Shown in pieces: positions 11,613 through 22,702 of a DNA stretch of 64,000 nt (its first letter is position 1; each line of letters begins with the position of its first letter). The notes beneath the pieces are model-generated. The model did not search any database. It saw nothing but the letters and a program-made list of their open reading frames with translations, and was not told the DNA's origin. The translations under genes and the position numbers were made by a program. The stretch lies in NCBI GenBank assembly GCA_024803745.1, contig JANJXV010000187.1, forward strand, positions 436,501-500,500, in the 5' to 3' direction. Origin of the DNA: Megascapheus bottae. Lineage: Eukaryota > Chordata > Mammalia > Rodentia > Geomyidae.

Positions 11613-12137
11613 GGAGATGTGTTTCTGTCCTCTGAACACTGTGTAAAAACACAAGTGGGAATGAGGAGGCGGGAAATGGCATATCTAAGAATGAGCTAGG
11701 ATAAACCTACCGAAGGGGAGCACTCCACTAAAAGTGCTCAGAACAAATGCATGGGATGCAGAAAGCCCTCTGAGTCACCAAGTTCCGCGGGCAAAGCATG
11801 CTGCCACCCAGAAATCTGGAAGAAACCTCCATGGTGTTTTTCATGGCAGTGACATGATTTTCTATTTCCTTCCACCACATACAAAGGCTCCAGGTCATCC
11901 TCATTCTTGCAAATACAATGGTCTTCTGATGTCAGCAGGCTGGCAGCTTCGAGCCTTGATCTTGATAGCTTTGATGTTTTTCACTTCCCTCATGACTGGT
12001 AACTGGAAACCTTTTTTTCCCCCCCTCTTGAATGAATAAACACATTGGTCATTTCTAGATGCTCCTTGGAGAAACTCTATGCAGAGTCTCTGGCCTGTTT
12101 TCTAATGGACTTGTTAACACTGCATTGGTAATTGGAC
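11613..12137. other. single-copy-looking DNA, nothing recognised
   Basis: No recognisable repeat or exon. The 101-codon ORF at 11734-12039 has no protein-family features. Confidence 0.4.
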
Positions 12138-12400
12138 TGTAGGAGCTCTTCGTGTATTTCAGAAATTAGGCCTTTGTTTTTTTCTTTCCACAGGCATCCC
12201 AAGGGCTGGCAGACATTTTCTCACACGTTTGCAAGTTTCCATTTTGTCAGTGACGTATTTCTTTTTGCCGCACAGAAGCTCTTAAGTTCGATGCAGTCTC
12301 ATCTGTCTACTTTTGCTTTTCCTCCAGATGTTGCTGAAGTTAATTCCGTGACTTCTCTGTCAAGACCGCGTCTGGTGAGGCTTTGACTTTTTGTTCCAAA
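12138..12400 (-). mobile_element. ancient L1 3'-region fragment, antisense
   Basis: Read on + it carries the well-known inverted L1 sequence: 'TAGGAGCTCTTCGTGTATTTC', 'CAGACATTTTCTCACACG', 'GCCGCACAGAAGCTCTTAAGTTC', 'CATCTGTCTACTTTTGC'. This corresponds to L1 sequence close to the 3' end, on the minus strand. It is diverged, with no intact frame or TSD. The 84-codon + ORF here is antisense L1. Confidence 0.75.
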
Positions 12401-12988
12401 AGTTTTACCCACAAGAAAAAAACATTTGAAATCACCGCCTTGAGTGATTAGTACACCAAAATCTCGAGAACAATTAGCATTCCCAAAATGCTGCTCGTAT
12501 GTGAATGGCTTTCACTGGCATCAGAATGACCAAATTAGATCAATTAATTCTATCATTTAATTAATTACATGTCCCAGGGCTATCTTAAAGGCCTCAGATA
12601 ACAACTGAAAAGAAACCCCAAACAGTTGCTTTGATATCAAGTAGTTACATCCCTAAGTCTTACTTAATAAGGAATAGCCCAATTGAAAACAAGAGGGCAT
12701 TATTATTTTATCAGCACTCTGAAACAAATGCACTAAATGGTTTGTTACCAATCTGCAAGTTATCTTTATACCATCCAGACGAGGTAGTTCAAATCCTACG
12801 TGATTTGCATGTAAGTCCTTCTGGTCACCACACAATCAAACTGAATAATGTCACTCATCTTCAGGTAAAATGGTGTTTATAATGTCCTGAGAGACTATAG
12901 GGACCGCCAGTAGTCCTCTTTTCCTTCTCTCACATGAAAATATAGCATTTGAAATTTGAAAGATAGAAAACAAAACCCAGACTTCATA
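12401..12988. other. single-copy-looking DNA, nothing recognised
   Basis: No repeat identified. The ORF at 12631-12882 shows no family features. The stretch may include more of the antisense L1, too diverged to call. Confidence 0.4.
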
Positions 12989-13225
12989 GGTGCCAATTCT
13001 GGGCCTTGAACTCAGTGCCTAGGTGCTGCCCCTGAGTGTTTTGCTCAAGGCTAGTACTGTACCACTTGAGTCACAGCTCCACTTCCAGCTTTTTTGGGAG
13101 TGGTTTCTTTAGAGATAAGAGACTTATGGACTTTACTGGCCAGGCTGGCTTCAAACGGAGGGATTCTCAGATCTCAGCCTCCTGAGTATCTAGGATTCCA
13201 GGTGTGAGTGATTGATGCCCAGCTA
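12989..13225 (-). repeat. B1/7SL-ID composite SINE
   Basis: Inverted copy with 'GGGCCTTGAACTCAGTGCCT' (ID-like B box, low end) and 'CTCAGCCTCCTGAGTATCTAGG' (7SL-like head, high end). Full length. Confidence 0.87.
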
Positions 13226-14280
13226 ACACTCAGATTTTCCACTTTCATCCCTGTGCTGGTTGACGAGGCATTCAGTGAGTTCAGCATGTGAATGGAGACC
13301 ATTTACAATTTCCCTGGACACCTTTCCACACCCGACTTTCTTCACCTTCTCATGCACATAGAGACACACAAGAAGAAATTCCAACCATACAAAACAGAAT
13401 TCTGAAAGCTCTCATTACAAAGCCCAGTAAGAATCAAAACTCCACCATAGATAATTAGCTTACATGCCGCTCTGATCACACCACGGTGTCATCTCTAGGC
13501 TGCAGGGAAGATGTCTTTAACTATAGACAACATTATCATGACTCGTACAACAGAAGAGATTCTGAGACAAGGATTTCAGTGCCTGATAATACACAGTACA
13601 GGGACAGTGGAGGTGCTGGAGCCTGAGAATTTACAAAATCAGGAGGAATCAGAAGGGAAAATGTCACAGTCTCACTTTGATATTCTGCCCCGCTCCCCTT
13701 AATTATTGTGCTACACTGTTTGCTGAGGAATGCCATAATCAAGCATCATTTTCTTGTCTAACCCTATGGTGATGTCCCAGCTTGCAGGTCTTAAGCTCAC
13801 CCCCAAACATAAGACACGGGATCTTCCCAATCTGCTTTGATGCCCTAACCCTGTGAACAGAATTTCCTTACTGGCAATACAGCCTGGTAAGCACTTCTGT
13901 CATTTGCTGCCAAAAACTCGCTCAAAAACTTGATGCTTCTCTTAATTCTGCACATGAATTCAAATTTGCTATACCAGAAATCTATCTGCTGTCAATCACA
14001 GATCATCAATAATAGATAATAATATCCATATCATTACGTCCGTGGTAGCAATTTATCTGTCTGCATAACCACTTGGTTGGTGATGGCTGTTCACTTTTCA
14101 GAGAGAAGTTCAGAAGAGTTCCGTGGGTTTGTCCCAAGCAACAGCATACTGAGGAAATGGCTGAATTTGTACCTCACGGTCCATCTCCTTTCCACCGAGT
14201 GGTCAGGAGGTCAATGTGTTCTACAGTACACACACTCTTTGCTAGAAATAGAAAGGAATTTCTTTTGGGCAATACTTAGG
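13226..14280. other. single-copy-looking DNA, nothing recognised
   Basis: No repeat or gene was recognised. Confidence 0.4.
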
Positions 14281-14525
14281 TTTCCTCTCAGGTCTTTGCA
14301 CTGCTAGACAGGTACTGTACCACTGGAACTATGTTCCTAGATTTTTGTTTTGGAGTTCTTTTTCACACAGGGTCTGTCTGTTTGTGTCTCTGTCTGTCTC
14401 TCTGTCTCTCTGTCTCTCTGTCTCTCTGTCTCTCTGTCTCTCTGTCTCTCTCTCTCGCTTTATGATCATCCTATATATGCCTCCTGTATATGGCTAGGAT
14501 TACAGGTATATACCGCCACACCTAA
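14281..14525 (-). repeat. degraded SINE split by a microsatellite
   Basis: The low end resembles an inverted ID unit ('TCTTTGCACTGCTAGACAGGTACTGTACCACTGGAAC'-like). The high end 'ATGGCTAGGATTACAGGTAT' is an inverted B1 head. A TCTCTG array occupies the middle. Confidence 0.55.
14373..14457. repeat. (TCTCTG)n microsatellite
   Basis: About 85 bases of TCTG/TCTCTG units ending in TCTCTC. One of the few arrays in this window with pyrimidines on the + strand. Confidence 0.9.
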
Positions 14526-14547
14526 GAGGAGAAGCTTTTTTCAAAAA

Positions 14548-15280
14548 AAAATGGGTGAAGTTCTGTATTTGGAGTTGTTTTGAAACTGACATTGGTGTCA
14601 ACAAAATGACACCAACATGATAAAACTAGTGAGTAATGTAAAATGCCATGAGCCAGTGTGAGGGCTTAGATCTGGAATGTATCTATAGACAAGTATGGTG
14701 GGATTGGGGGAGGGGTTGTAATTCGTGGTAAGGAAAGTGGTTGTGTTAGCATCCTGCCCCTGTGACAATACAGCTAAGAAAAATAACTCATCTATTCTAC
14801 CTGCATTTTTATGTTTATACAATAGGTGCCTCCAAGTTGGACTTATGAGCAAAGAGTATCCCTCTCATTTCATTAAGATGTGCTGTACTCATTTCTTTTA
14901 TTTTAAAAAATGGCATTATATTTGAATTGCAACATGCTGCCCATTTTTTTTTTCCAGATGAGAAGTCAACTGACGGACGCTGTAATTTGGAAGTGCGTGT
15001 GTGCATGAGAAGGTCCCAGCAGGCTCCATTTCTGATCCATTAGATCAGTAATTACAACACAAAGTGAGGGGACAAATATTAATGCATCAGGAAATCTTGG
15101 AAGAAATGTCAAACTACCCACACAGCACAGCTTCCTTGGATCTTCAGAGTGACCTGAATACTTAATAACTAGAGTAGAAGACTTCATTGTAAGGAGGCCA
15201 CCAGGTTATTCCAGGAAGGCCACTCCTGTGCCATTCCACACCCCATCCCCCAAGAAAGTCACATGAAAAAGTGGCCCAAA
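14548..15280. other. single-copy-looking DNA, nothing recognised
   Basis: No repeat or exon was recognised. The 'AAATGACACCAACATG' neighbourhood at 14600-14625 is a short imperfect repeat of 'TTGGTGTCA' in inverted form. Confidence 0.4.
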
Positions 15281-15505
15281 AGGGCCAGGGGTTATGATGC
15301 ATGCCTGTAATCTCAGCTAGGGATAAGAGATAATGAAGATATAGTCCTTGTCAAAAACAGAAGACCTTATCTAAAAAAAAAATAAGCTAAACAAAAGGGA
15401 AAGGGGGGGAGAGAGGAAGGGAGGAAGGAAAAAAGCTGTGGACATAGCCCAAGTGACAGTGTTTGCTCAGTATGTGCTAAACCATAGGCTTACTCCCTAG
15501 AACCA
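15281..15505 (+). repeat. diverged B1/ID SINE with internal purine growth
   Basis: A 'GATGCATGCCTGTAATCTCAG' head and an ID-like tail ('CAAGTGACAGTGTTTGCTCAG', 'TACTCCCTAGAACC') are separated by an A-rich/GGGA tract at 15393-15436. Confidence 0.65.
15393..15436. repeat. purine tract
   Basis: About 44 bases of A/G only (AAAGGGAAAGGGGG, GGAAGG units) within a SINE remnant. Confidence 0.8.
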
Positions 15506-15517
15506 CAGACAACAACA

Positions 15518-15610
15518 AATAGTTTATCCATATTTTGAAGGGAAGTAAACTCAAAAAGGTTGTCACTAACCCCAAAGGCACACAGCCAGTAAGAAAGGAT
15601 TGGACCTGGG
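15518..15610 (-). repeat. MIR remnant
   Basis: The + strand text 'AAAGGCACACAGCCAGTAAGA' followed by 'GGATTGGACCTGGGCTTC' matches the inverted MIR core. Confidence 0.6.
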
Positions 15611-16281
15611 CTTCTTTTCCTACCATCAGGCCTGACTTGTAAGCCTGTCATTATCTTAGAGCTGAGTAACAAAACAATTCTATTGGACAAGACTCTTGTG
15701 ATTATCTAGAGCTGTGTATCCAAACACTATTGGAGATGCATCTACTCTCATAGTCAGCTGCTGGGACAATTCCTCCATAAACACTGCCTACTGGGGAGAA
15801 ATTCATTCTCTACCTTCTTCCATCCACCTTACTCTCACCCCTACATCACACCCATGGAATCAACATAGCAAGTTCCACAGGGACTGTCATAGACTGGATA
15901 TCACTAGAATTTAAGCTTTCTGTAGCTAATTTTCCCTGGCTTGAAAACTTTAATGTAACTGTCAGACCCCCCAGGTTTTTTGGAGAACTAGGGTGGTGGT
16001 GGCAATTATTTCTAGATTCTGGTACCTTCCTCATGTACCTTCTGGTAGCACATAACTCTTAACTCCAGAGCTCATTTCCTTCCTTATTTTCTTCATTAGT
16101 TTGTAAGCTCCCACTGCCAACAAACATGACCCATCTGATAACAAAATGTTGACAACAGAATGCCTGACATATTAAAGCTGTCAAATAAAAAAAATGAGTT
16201 TTTACCAGGTGGTCCAAATATGTCACCTGTGTGGAAGACATTTTTCAAAAATAGATTGTAGAGGTCAAAAAGTTACTGGGT

Positions 16282-16283
<2 letters not shown>
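15611..16283. other. single-copy-looking DNA, nothing recognised
   Basis: No repeat or exon was recognised. Confidence 0.4.

Positions 16284-16327
<44 letters not shown>
16284..16327. repeat. (AC)n microsatellite
   Basis: A perfect AC dinucleotide run of about 44 bases. Confidence 0.97.
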
Positions 16328-16329
<2 letters not shown>

Positions 16330-16928
16330 TAACCTCAAGGTGACAGGTTCTTGTTGATACTGGCTTGGTGTCTTCAAAAATCCATTTCTAATCTACTCTG
16401 AACAAAAAAACAAAAACATTTTTGACAAAAATCCTTCCCTCAGATGAAGCAAACAGATCCTCTTCACAAAGAGAAATTAATAGGAGAATGACCCAAAAGA
16501 ATACACTAGGATTAGGCTTGCTTTTTATATTTTATTTTCTCCCCTCATCATCAAACAATGCAGACCAAAAGTGGGGCCTGTCAACCAATGCTTATTATCA
16601 AGGGTGCAATTCTCTTGAAAAATCTCAGAGGCTGAACACCCTGATTCAAATTGCTAGGTAACAACTAAGATTGTCAATGGAAATAAAAGCCTGGAAGAAA
16701 ATTGAAAAGCAGAGATGAAAGGTGAGTGACCTCAGGGATGGCTGAGTTCTTAAAAAGAAAGAGACAACAAAGATGATAGTACAAATGGATAATATTAAAT
16801 GAGATTTTGTTGTTGTTTTAAGTCTGGAGAGAGAGCCTCCCAAACAGAACCCTTTTCCAAATACACATTGGCAGGTTTGTGATGCATATTTGCAGGGAAA
16901 AAGAGGCCAGTTCCAAGGTTTGGGATAT
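16328..16928. other. single-copy-looking DNA, nothing recognised
   Basis: A-rich near 16403-16430, otherwise unremarkable. No family was recognised. Confidence 0.4.
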
Positions 16929-16972
16929 AGGCAGGTAGGTAGGCAGGTAGGTAGGTAGGTAGGTAGGTAGGT

Positions 16973-17023
<51 letters not shown>

Positions 17024-17026
17024 CAA

Positions 17027-17083
<57 letters not shown>
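16929..17083. repeat. compound tetranucleotide array (GGTA)n(GGCA)n(GACA)n
   Basis: Three adjacent blocks: GGTA with GGCA interruptions, then about 12 GGCA units, then a junction through AAATAGATA into about 12 GACA units. On the minus strand all three frames stay open as Cys/Leu/Pro-rich and Cys/Leu/Ser/Val-rich artefacts. The predicted 193-codon minus ORF should be discarded. Confidence 0.96.
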
Positions 17084-17142
17084 ATAATCTGCATATGAGC
17101 ATGCATATGCATAAACAACACACATGTGTCTTTTTGTGTGTA

Positions 17143-17370
17143 GCAGGGAGGGGGTCTTGGAGCTTGAACTCTGGGTCTGGGCTCTGTTCCTGAGCTCTTC
17201 AGCACGAGAGCGTACCACTTGAGCCACAGCACTACTTCTGGTTTTTCCAGTGGTTAACTGGAGATAAGTCTCATGGACTTTTGTGCCCTGGCTGGCACTG
17301 AGCTGAGATCCTCAGATATCAGCCTCCTGAGGAGCTAGGATTACAGGGGTGAGCCATCAGTGCCTGGCTC
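17143..17370 (-). repeat. B1/7SL-ID composite SINE
   Basis: Full-length inverted copy ('GGAGCTTGAACTCTGGGTCTG' low end; 'GAGGAGCTAGGATTACAGGGG' high end). The adjacent CA array begins about 30 bases beyond its head. Confidence 0.87.
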
Positions 17371-17397
17371 CTGTGTCTTAGTTTCATGTGAGAGAGA

Positions 17398-17403
<6 letters not shown>

Positions 17404-17453
<50 letters not shown>

Positions 17454-17456
17454 AGA
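17404..17456. repeat. (CA)n(GA)n microsatellite
   Basis: A perfect CA run of about 47 bases followed by GAGAGA. Confidence 0.97.
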
Positions 17457-17573
17457 TTGACAAAACCCAGACAAAATGGGAAGCCAGAAAGAGAGGAAAC
17501 CAGAACACATTCACCAAAGATGGTTGCCTATTTATATTACCAGGAATGGCCATTTTGCATAATTAATGCATAA

Positions 17574-18572
17574 TTTTTTCATATATTTTTATTGTAATGA
17601 ATCGAAGGGTCACATTATATTCGCCAGATAGAAGGTGCATTACTTCACATACATTGATACCCTTTCTCATGTCTTGGTCCCCATTTCCCTCCTCTCCACC
17701 CTCACTCCTCATCTTGTTTTCCCCCCTTCCCTATCCAATTTCAAATAACCAAATATGCATATATCCAATATATCAGATAACAAAGCGAAATACTGTAACA
17801 ATATGAGATAACCAAGGGACAGCAAAAGAGATGAGAGATAACAGTACATTAAGGACAACAATCACTCATTATATGGCTTTTGTTTCTATATCCTAGAGGT
17901 CCTTTCATTTAGCGTCATACTGTATGGATAACATAGTACAATAAGGACAACAATCACTCATTATATGGCTTTTGTTTCTATATCCTAGAGGTCCTTTCAT
18001 TTAACATCATACTGTATGGACTTATGTATCAAGATTTTGCTCTATTGCAGATCTCTGCTAGTAGAGCCCAAGGTTTTTACTGATTATGACGAATGAGGGA
18101 AACCATTGAGCCTAAGTTCCTTTGAGTCTGGCTTACTTCACTTAATAGGATTTTTTCTAAGTCTTTCCATTTCCTTACAAATGGGGCGATGTCGTTCTTT
18201 CTGACAGCAGTATAGAATTCCACTGTGTACAAATACCACATCTTGTTGATCCATTCATCAACTGAGGGACATCTAGGTTGGTTCCATATCTTTGCTATGG
18301 TGAATAGTGCTGCAATGAACATTGTTGTGCTAGTGGGTTTACTATGTCCTTGTTTCTGGGTGGTTGCGTAAATGCCAAGTAGTGGAATTGCTGGGTCATA
18401 GGGGAGTTCTATGTTTAGTCTTGAGGAACTGCCACACTGCTTTCCATAGTGGTTGAAGGAGTTTGCACTCCCACCAACAGTGTAGTAGTGATCCCTCCTG
18501 GCCACATCCCCTCCAGCATCTGTCGTTATTAGTTTTTTTGATCCTGGCCATTCTAACTGGAGAGTTGTTTTG
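17574..18572 (-). mobile_element. L1 3' end, 5'-truncated, with TSD
   Basis: Minus-strand L1. From high to low coordinates come the end of ORF2 (translated motifs YDPAIPLLGIY, MFIAALFTIAKIWNQP, WYLYTVEFYTAVRKND), a stop, a 3'UTR with a G-rich purine stretch, and an A-rich terminus at 17574. The 12-base repeat ATTAAtGCATAA (17562-17573) / ATTAAcGCATAA (18573-18584) flanks it. ORF2 is a reverse transcriptase-endonuclease protein; only its last part remains and it is frame-broken (a second frame carries the [19 protein letters not shown] piece). A ~90-base internal tandem duplication lies in the 3'UTR. Confidence 0.93.
17838..18019. repeat. 90-bp tandem duplication inside the L1 3'UTR
   Basis: Copy 1 is 17838-17927 and copy 2 is 17928-18019. 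Both contain 'CAATCACTCATTATATGGC' and end in 'CATACTGTATGG'. The copies differ at only a few bases. The other L1 tails in this window carry one copy of the segment, so the duplication is specific to this insertion or its source. Confidence 0.9.
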
Positions 18573-18761
18573 ATTAACGCATAAATTTTTAATGCAATTT
18601 ATCAGGGAAAATTTTAAAACCAAGCATTTATGCAGTAAGATCATGTAAGTGTTTGCTTGAGATAAGCAAGAGAGATTTCCAAACTGTCAGGAAAGATCAG
18701 AATCCTTTGGCTCCCTGAAATGAGATTGAAACCTGACTTGCTTAAACCTTGTCAAGGTCTA

Positions 18762-19018
18762 AGCCCAGCGCCAGCGGCTCACATCTGTAACTCGAGCTAC
18801 TCAGGAGGCTGAGATCTAAGCATGACAGTTCGAAGCCAACCAGGGTAGCAAAGTCCATAAGACTCTTAGCTCCATTCAATCAACAAGAAACTAGAAGCAG
18901 AGTTGTAACTCAAGTGGTATAGCAAGTAGCTTGAGAAAAAAACAAACAAACAAAAACATCCCCTCAGGAACAGCATCCAGACTCCCAGTTCAAGCCTCAA
19001 GACTGGCATCAAAAAACA
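18762..19018 (+). repeat. B1/7SL-ID composite SINE
   Basis: The head 'GGCTCACATCTGTAACTCGAGC', middle and ID-like tail are present, with an internal AAACAAACAAAC expansion at about 18938-18955 between head and tail halves. Confidence 0.82.
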
Positions 19019-19162
19019 AAGGTTGTCAGGATCTAAATACAAGAGATTGTCTCTGATCACTTACATTTACTGGAAAGCCTGAGTAAAGTAACAGTGAGTT
19101 AAACATCTCATTTGTATCCAATTTTACAGAGTCTTTATTTGCAACTCTGCTTAAGGGCGATC

Positions 19163-19245
19163 TGATGTTACCATCCTCATCTTGCACATGAGGAAACTGA
19201 GTCACAGAGAGATGAAATAATGTTCCTAAAGTTGCATATTGGGGA
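19163..19245 (-). repeat. MIR remnant
   Basis: 'CATCTTGCACATGAGGAAACTGAGTCACAGAGAG' (read in parts) is the classic inverted MIR segment, followed by 'GTTCCTAAAGTTGCA'. Confidence 0.7.
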
Positions 19246-19473
19246 ACTGGAGCCAGGATCTAAAGAAGGCGAGGCCTGGCATGGGTGCACAGAGTCTACG
19301 CTATGAATACCACAGGACATGGGCAGGCATCTGTAGGTTCCATAACCACCAAATCCCTGGAGGATTCCTGAAGAAAGAAAATGAAATCATCCAGAAAAGA
19401 AAAAAAATTAACCAACTATCTATGTACGGCTAGGTAAAGTCATGGTGAAAAACAAGAGTTGGGGAATATGATT

Positions 19474-19543
19474 TTTGGTGATGCTGAGATTTGAATTCAG
19501 GGCTTCACACTTGCTAGGCCCACATTCTGCCGGCACTTATGTG
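19474..19543 (-). repeat. ID-like tRNA SINE fragment
   Basis: An inverted ID unit: 'GATTTGAATTCAGGGCTTC', 'CTTGCTAGGC', 'ATTCTGCC' in order. Confidence 0.55.
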
Positions 19544-19639
19544 GGTGTTGGTAATTATCTTTGTTGGCTTATAGTAGTGATACAGGAAGGAAGTTTGTGA
19601 TTATATGTCCACACAGGTATACTGTGCTCCAATCAATCT

Positions 19640-19856
19640 CACCCTGGGTAAGACCTTGAACTCAAGGCTTCTTTCCCTTAGCTTTGTCACTCAAAGCTGA
19701 TACCTCTACCCTTTGAGCCACAGCTCTACTTCTAGATTTTTGGTAGCTAATTGGAAATAAGATTCTTAAAGATTTTCCTGCCTGGGAGGGCTTTGTGCCA
19801 TTGACCCTCAGATCTCAGTCTCCCAAGCAGCTGGGACGGCAGGAGTGAGCCACTTG
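19640..19856 (-). repeat. B1/7SL-ID composite SINE, diverged
   Basis: 'GACCTTGAACTCAAGGCTTC' (inverted ID tail) to 'CTCCCAAGCAGCTGGGACGGC' (inverted 7SL-like head). Confidence 0.75.
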
Positions 19857-19865
19857 TGGATTTCT

Positions 19866-20112
19866 TTTTTAAAGACAGCATCTTGCATTATGGCAGGGCT
19901 GACCTCAGTTATGCCAATCTCTCATACGCTTCCCCGGGTGGCTGGAAATGACAGTTTATCGCTACCATGCCCCAGCCTTTGGCTGAGATGGAATCCTGAA
20001 AGCATTTTCGTTTTAGTGGTGGTGGGTTTGGGCAGGGCTGGCCTGTAAATCCAGGTCTCTGCCTCTCACGTAGCTAGGATGATAAGCTTAAGCTACCCCC
20101 ATGCCTGGCTTT
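19866..20112 (-). repeat. one or two old B1-like remnants
   Basis: Two successive blocks each end in an inverted B1-like head: 'CCCGGGTGGCTGGAAATGAC' and 'TCACGTAGCTAGGATGATAAG', the latter followed by 'CATGCCTGGC'. Highly diverged. Confidence 0.5.
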
Positions 20113-21008
20113 GAACTGCACAAGAATGCCTGTGTATCCTCAGTGAACGTGTTTTACAATTCCTAGGAGAACTTCTCTCCCAGTTCTCTGCCTTCGTTTT
20201 CCATGCTAGATTCCTCATTAATCCAAGACATCTGAGAGTTGAGCTCAGGCAGGCAACCTGAATATTTTGTCTGCGTGTTTCCTGGCTGGGACAGAGGAAG
20301 TAAATGGGTATCTTAGTGTGATTGCAGACAGGTGTCAATGGAGAGACAAAGACGACCGAGATAACAAAGCATATTTAATCACTGCGCTGTGACTATAAAT
20401 TTTTCAATATTTATTGTCCAACTGCTCTGCAAAGATTCTACAATATGGAGAAGTACATTGGAAAATAAAAGAAACATGCCTGACTCCAAGCTTCAAAGTG
20501 CCCAGAATTACTAATGATTTCTTCCTGGCCTCGGTGCCACCAGTAAGAAAACACCAAGAATATTTTAATTCAAAATATATGTGTCATGAGGCAAAACCCT
20601 GAAGTTGAGACAAGCTCCTGGCTTCAGATTTATTTTATACTCTCAATTCATGGTGCTGGGGGTAGTGAGGTCTCATCCAAAACAAATTTTTTTTAAAAAT
20701 CCCTTAAATTACTGCAGAGTAAAGTTCCCTTTATGTGTATGCACTATCTGAGAATCTCCTCTGAGACACAAATCTCTCAGCGCCTTTTCAAAACCAAGAA
20801 TTCATGTGAAATCATGTAAGCGTTCCTTGCCGTTATTAGTAACAACACATTCCAGTGCAGTTCTGCTTTCTTAACCAGGCCTAGGATAACTTGGACTTGT
20901 GCGTTTAAATATTAAACAGAGACAAAGAAACAAACAGGATAGATGTGCAGATAGATTAATAAAGGATAGAAATAGAGGCAACAGACAGATATGATAACAA
21001 TAGATTAG
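20113..21008. other. single-copy-looking DNA; possible conserved noncoding stretch
   Basis: No repeat was recognised. AT-rich blocks with long runs of ordinary complexity at 20340-20900 contain no SINE or L1. No protein-like ORF. Confidence 0.35.
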
Positions 21009-21011
21009 ATA

Positions 21012-21050
21012 GATGGACGGATGGATGGATGGATGGACAGATTGATAGAG
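21012..21050. repeat. (GGAT)n microsatellite
   Basis: About nine GGAT/GGAC units preceded by scattered AGAT motifs from 20940. Confidence 0.85.
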
Positions 21051-21324
21051 ATGTTAGGTAGAAATAGACAAAAACATGTGTGCCCTTACACTAGTGAAAA
21101 CCCCACAGCAGAAGCATTTCTTTGGCAATCATCACAGGAATGGTGTATAGAACCTCCACTTTTACACCACTCCCACCCCTGCCCCCACCCCTATGCCTTT
21201 TACATGAGTAAATGAAGCTTAGGAATGCTAGTAACTTGTCCTCAGCTCTGAATGAAAGAGCCAGTGAAGAAGAGGTGGATAATGGTGATAGCGGTGGTGC
21301 TAGTAATAAATCACAACCATCACC

Positions 21325-21418
21325 TTTTCAAGCATGCTCTGTGTGTTAGATACTATATTTGGTATTTTGTGTGTATTATGTCACTTAGGCATAATACATC
21401 TTATCATTATCCCTTGTA
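21325..21418 (-). repeat. MIR remnant, diverged
   Basis: 'GTGTTAGATACTATATTTGG...TGTCACTTAGGCATAATACATC...CATTATCCC' follows the order of the inverted MIR 3' region. A second MIR-like stretch may lie at 21209-21270. Confidence 0.4.
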
Positions 21419-21552
21419 AGGCCGGTCATCTTAACTACTCAGGAGGCTGAGATCTGAGGATCATGATTTGAAGCCAGCATGGGCCGGAAAAAGCCATCAG
21501 ACCCTTACCACCAGCTAACCACAGAAAGCCTGAAGTAGAGTTGTGACTAAAG
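21419..21552 (+). repeat. partial B1/7SL-ID SINE
   Basis: 'CTACTCAGGAGGCTGAGATC' and 'TTTGAAGCCAGCATGGGC' are clear. The first 15-20 bases of the head and most of the ID tail are missing. Confidence 0.8.
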
Positions 21553-22593
21553 TTCACACTTACTGCCACTCGAACACACACAATAAGGTACCTAGGAACC
21601 AGCAAGACCCAAGCATCACACAGCAACACCCAAGCTATAAAGGTGTAATTGTTGCCCTCATAATTAAACCCTGATCTGTCTGGTATCATTCACCATCTTC
21701 CCTCCCATGCACTGAGTTCTGTCTCTACTTCGATAGTCCGTTGAAATTTTAATTAAGTATATTGTGCAAAGGCCAGTACCTTTTGCCTAGGCAGAGCTCA
21801 GAAGCCTGTTGGAAAGTGGGTGGAGCTCTGTGGTTTTGTCCGCCTGCCCTCCCTAGATGGCCTATGGCATCACAGGCATACAGCTTCAAAAGGCTCTGCT
21901 CAGAAATCCCTCTCCTGGGTATTTTTTTTGAGATTTGAGTAAAGAGCCTCTTTTAAGATGTAAATACCACCTGAAAAAATGTTAAGTCTATTAGAAAGTC
22001 ACACCTCCGGTGTAACAGTTAGATAATCCAATTTCTACTTAGGAACATAGTGAATGGGTTTGGGAACAGGGTGGTATAATGAGTCATTTTCTCCCTTTCC
22101 ATTCAGCTGAGACTCTGCAAAAGAAGAGCATTTTCTTTTAACTAGAAACTCTTCATTGTAAGACAAGTTTAAATTCACAGAAGAAGAAGAAGAAGAAAAA
22201 AAGTCCTGGAAAGAAGACAGGGTCTCCATACAGCCTGGGCATGGGTCTTCTTATTTTTACTATCTTGCACTAGCACTCATCACAACTAATAAGCCCATAG
22301 TGACATGTTACTGAATTTTAGCTACCTCTGGGTTCACTGGACGTCCTTTCTCCATGCTGAGATTCCCATGTAGGGCCTGGAAAGTATATTTCGCCGTCAG
22401 GTCTCCACATCGCTGTTTCTCTGACTTGTTTGAGATCACCTTGACAGTTTGAATAGTGCTACTGGTCAAATAGGTTTTGGAAGGTTCCAAGCCTCCATGC
22501 ATTTATTCTCCTGATGACACTGAGTCTTTTAGAGGAAAAGCACACTAAGGTACAGCGCTGTACTGTGCTATGTAGGGTCCATGTAGTCCACAT
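21553..22593. other. single-copy-looking DNA, nothing recognised
   Basis: A small (GAA)n lies at 22178-22197. Otherwise no repeat or exon was recognised. Confidence 0.4.
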
Positions 22594-22608
22594 GAAATTA
22601 TGGCTGGT

Positions 22609-22702
22609 AGGGCTGGGTGTCGCTTAATGGCAAAGTATTCACCCACCAAGGACAAGGTCCTGGGTTCAAGCACCAGACCCCCCCCCCACAAAAAAAAGAA
22701 AA
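22609..22702 (+). mobile_element. monomeric ID-type SINE with 15-bp TSD
   Basis: A single tRNA-like unit: 'GGGCTGGGTGTCGCTTAATGG', B box 'GGTTCAAGCACC', then a C-run and an A-rich tail. The exact direct repeat GAAATTATGGCTGGT lies at 22594-22608 and 22703-22717. It lacks the second unit of the dimeric SINEs, so it is either a distinct ID lineage or a 3'-deleted form. Confidence 0.92.

Noticed and set aside
16646..17227. 193-codon minus-strand ORF, longest in the window
   Set aside because: Most of it is translation of the GGTA/GGCA/GACA tetranucleotide array (Cys-Leu-Pro and Cys-Leu-Ser-Val repeats), flanked by inverted SINE sequence. All three minus frames are open, which indicates the repeat, not a gene.
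18077..18505. 142-codon minus ORF as a host gene
   Set aside because: Its motifs (YDPAIPLLGIY, MFIAALFTIAK) are the C-terminal part of L1 ORF2 inside a truncated L1 with TSD.
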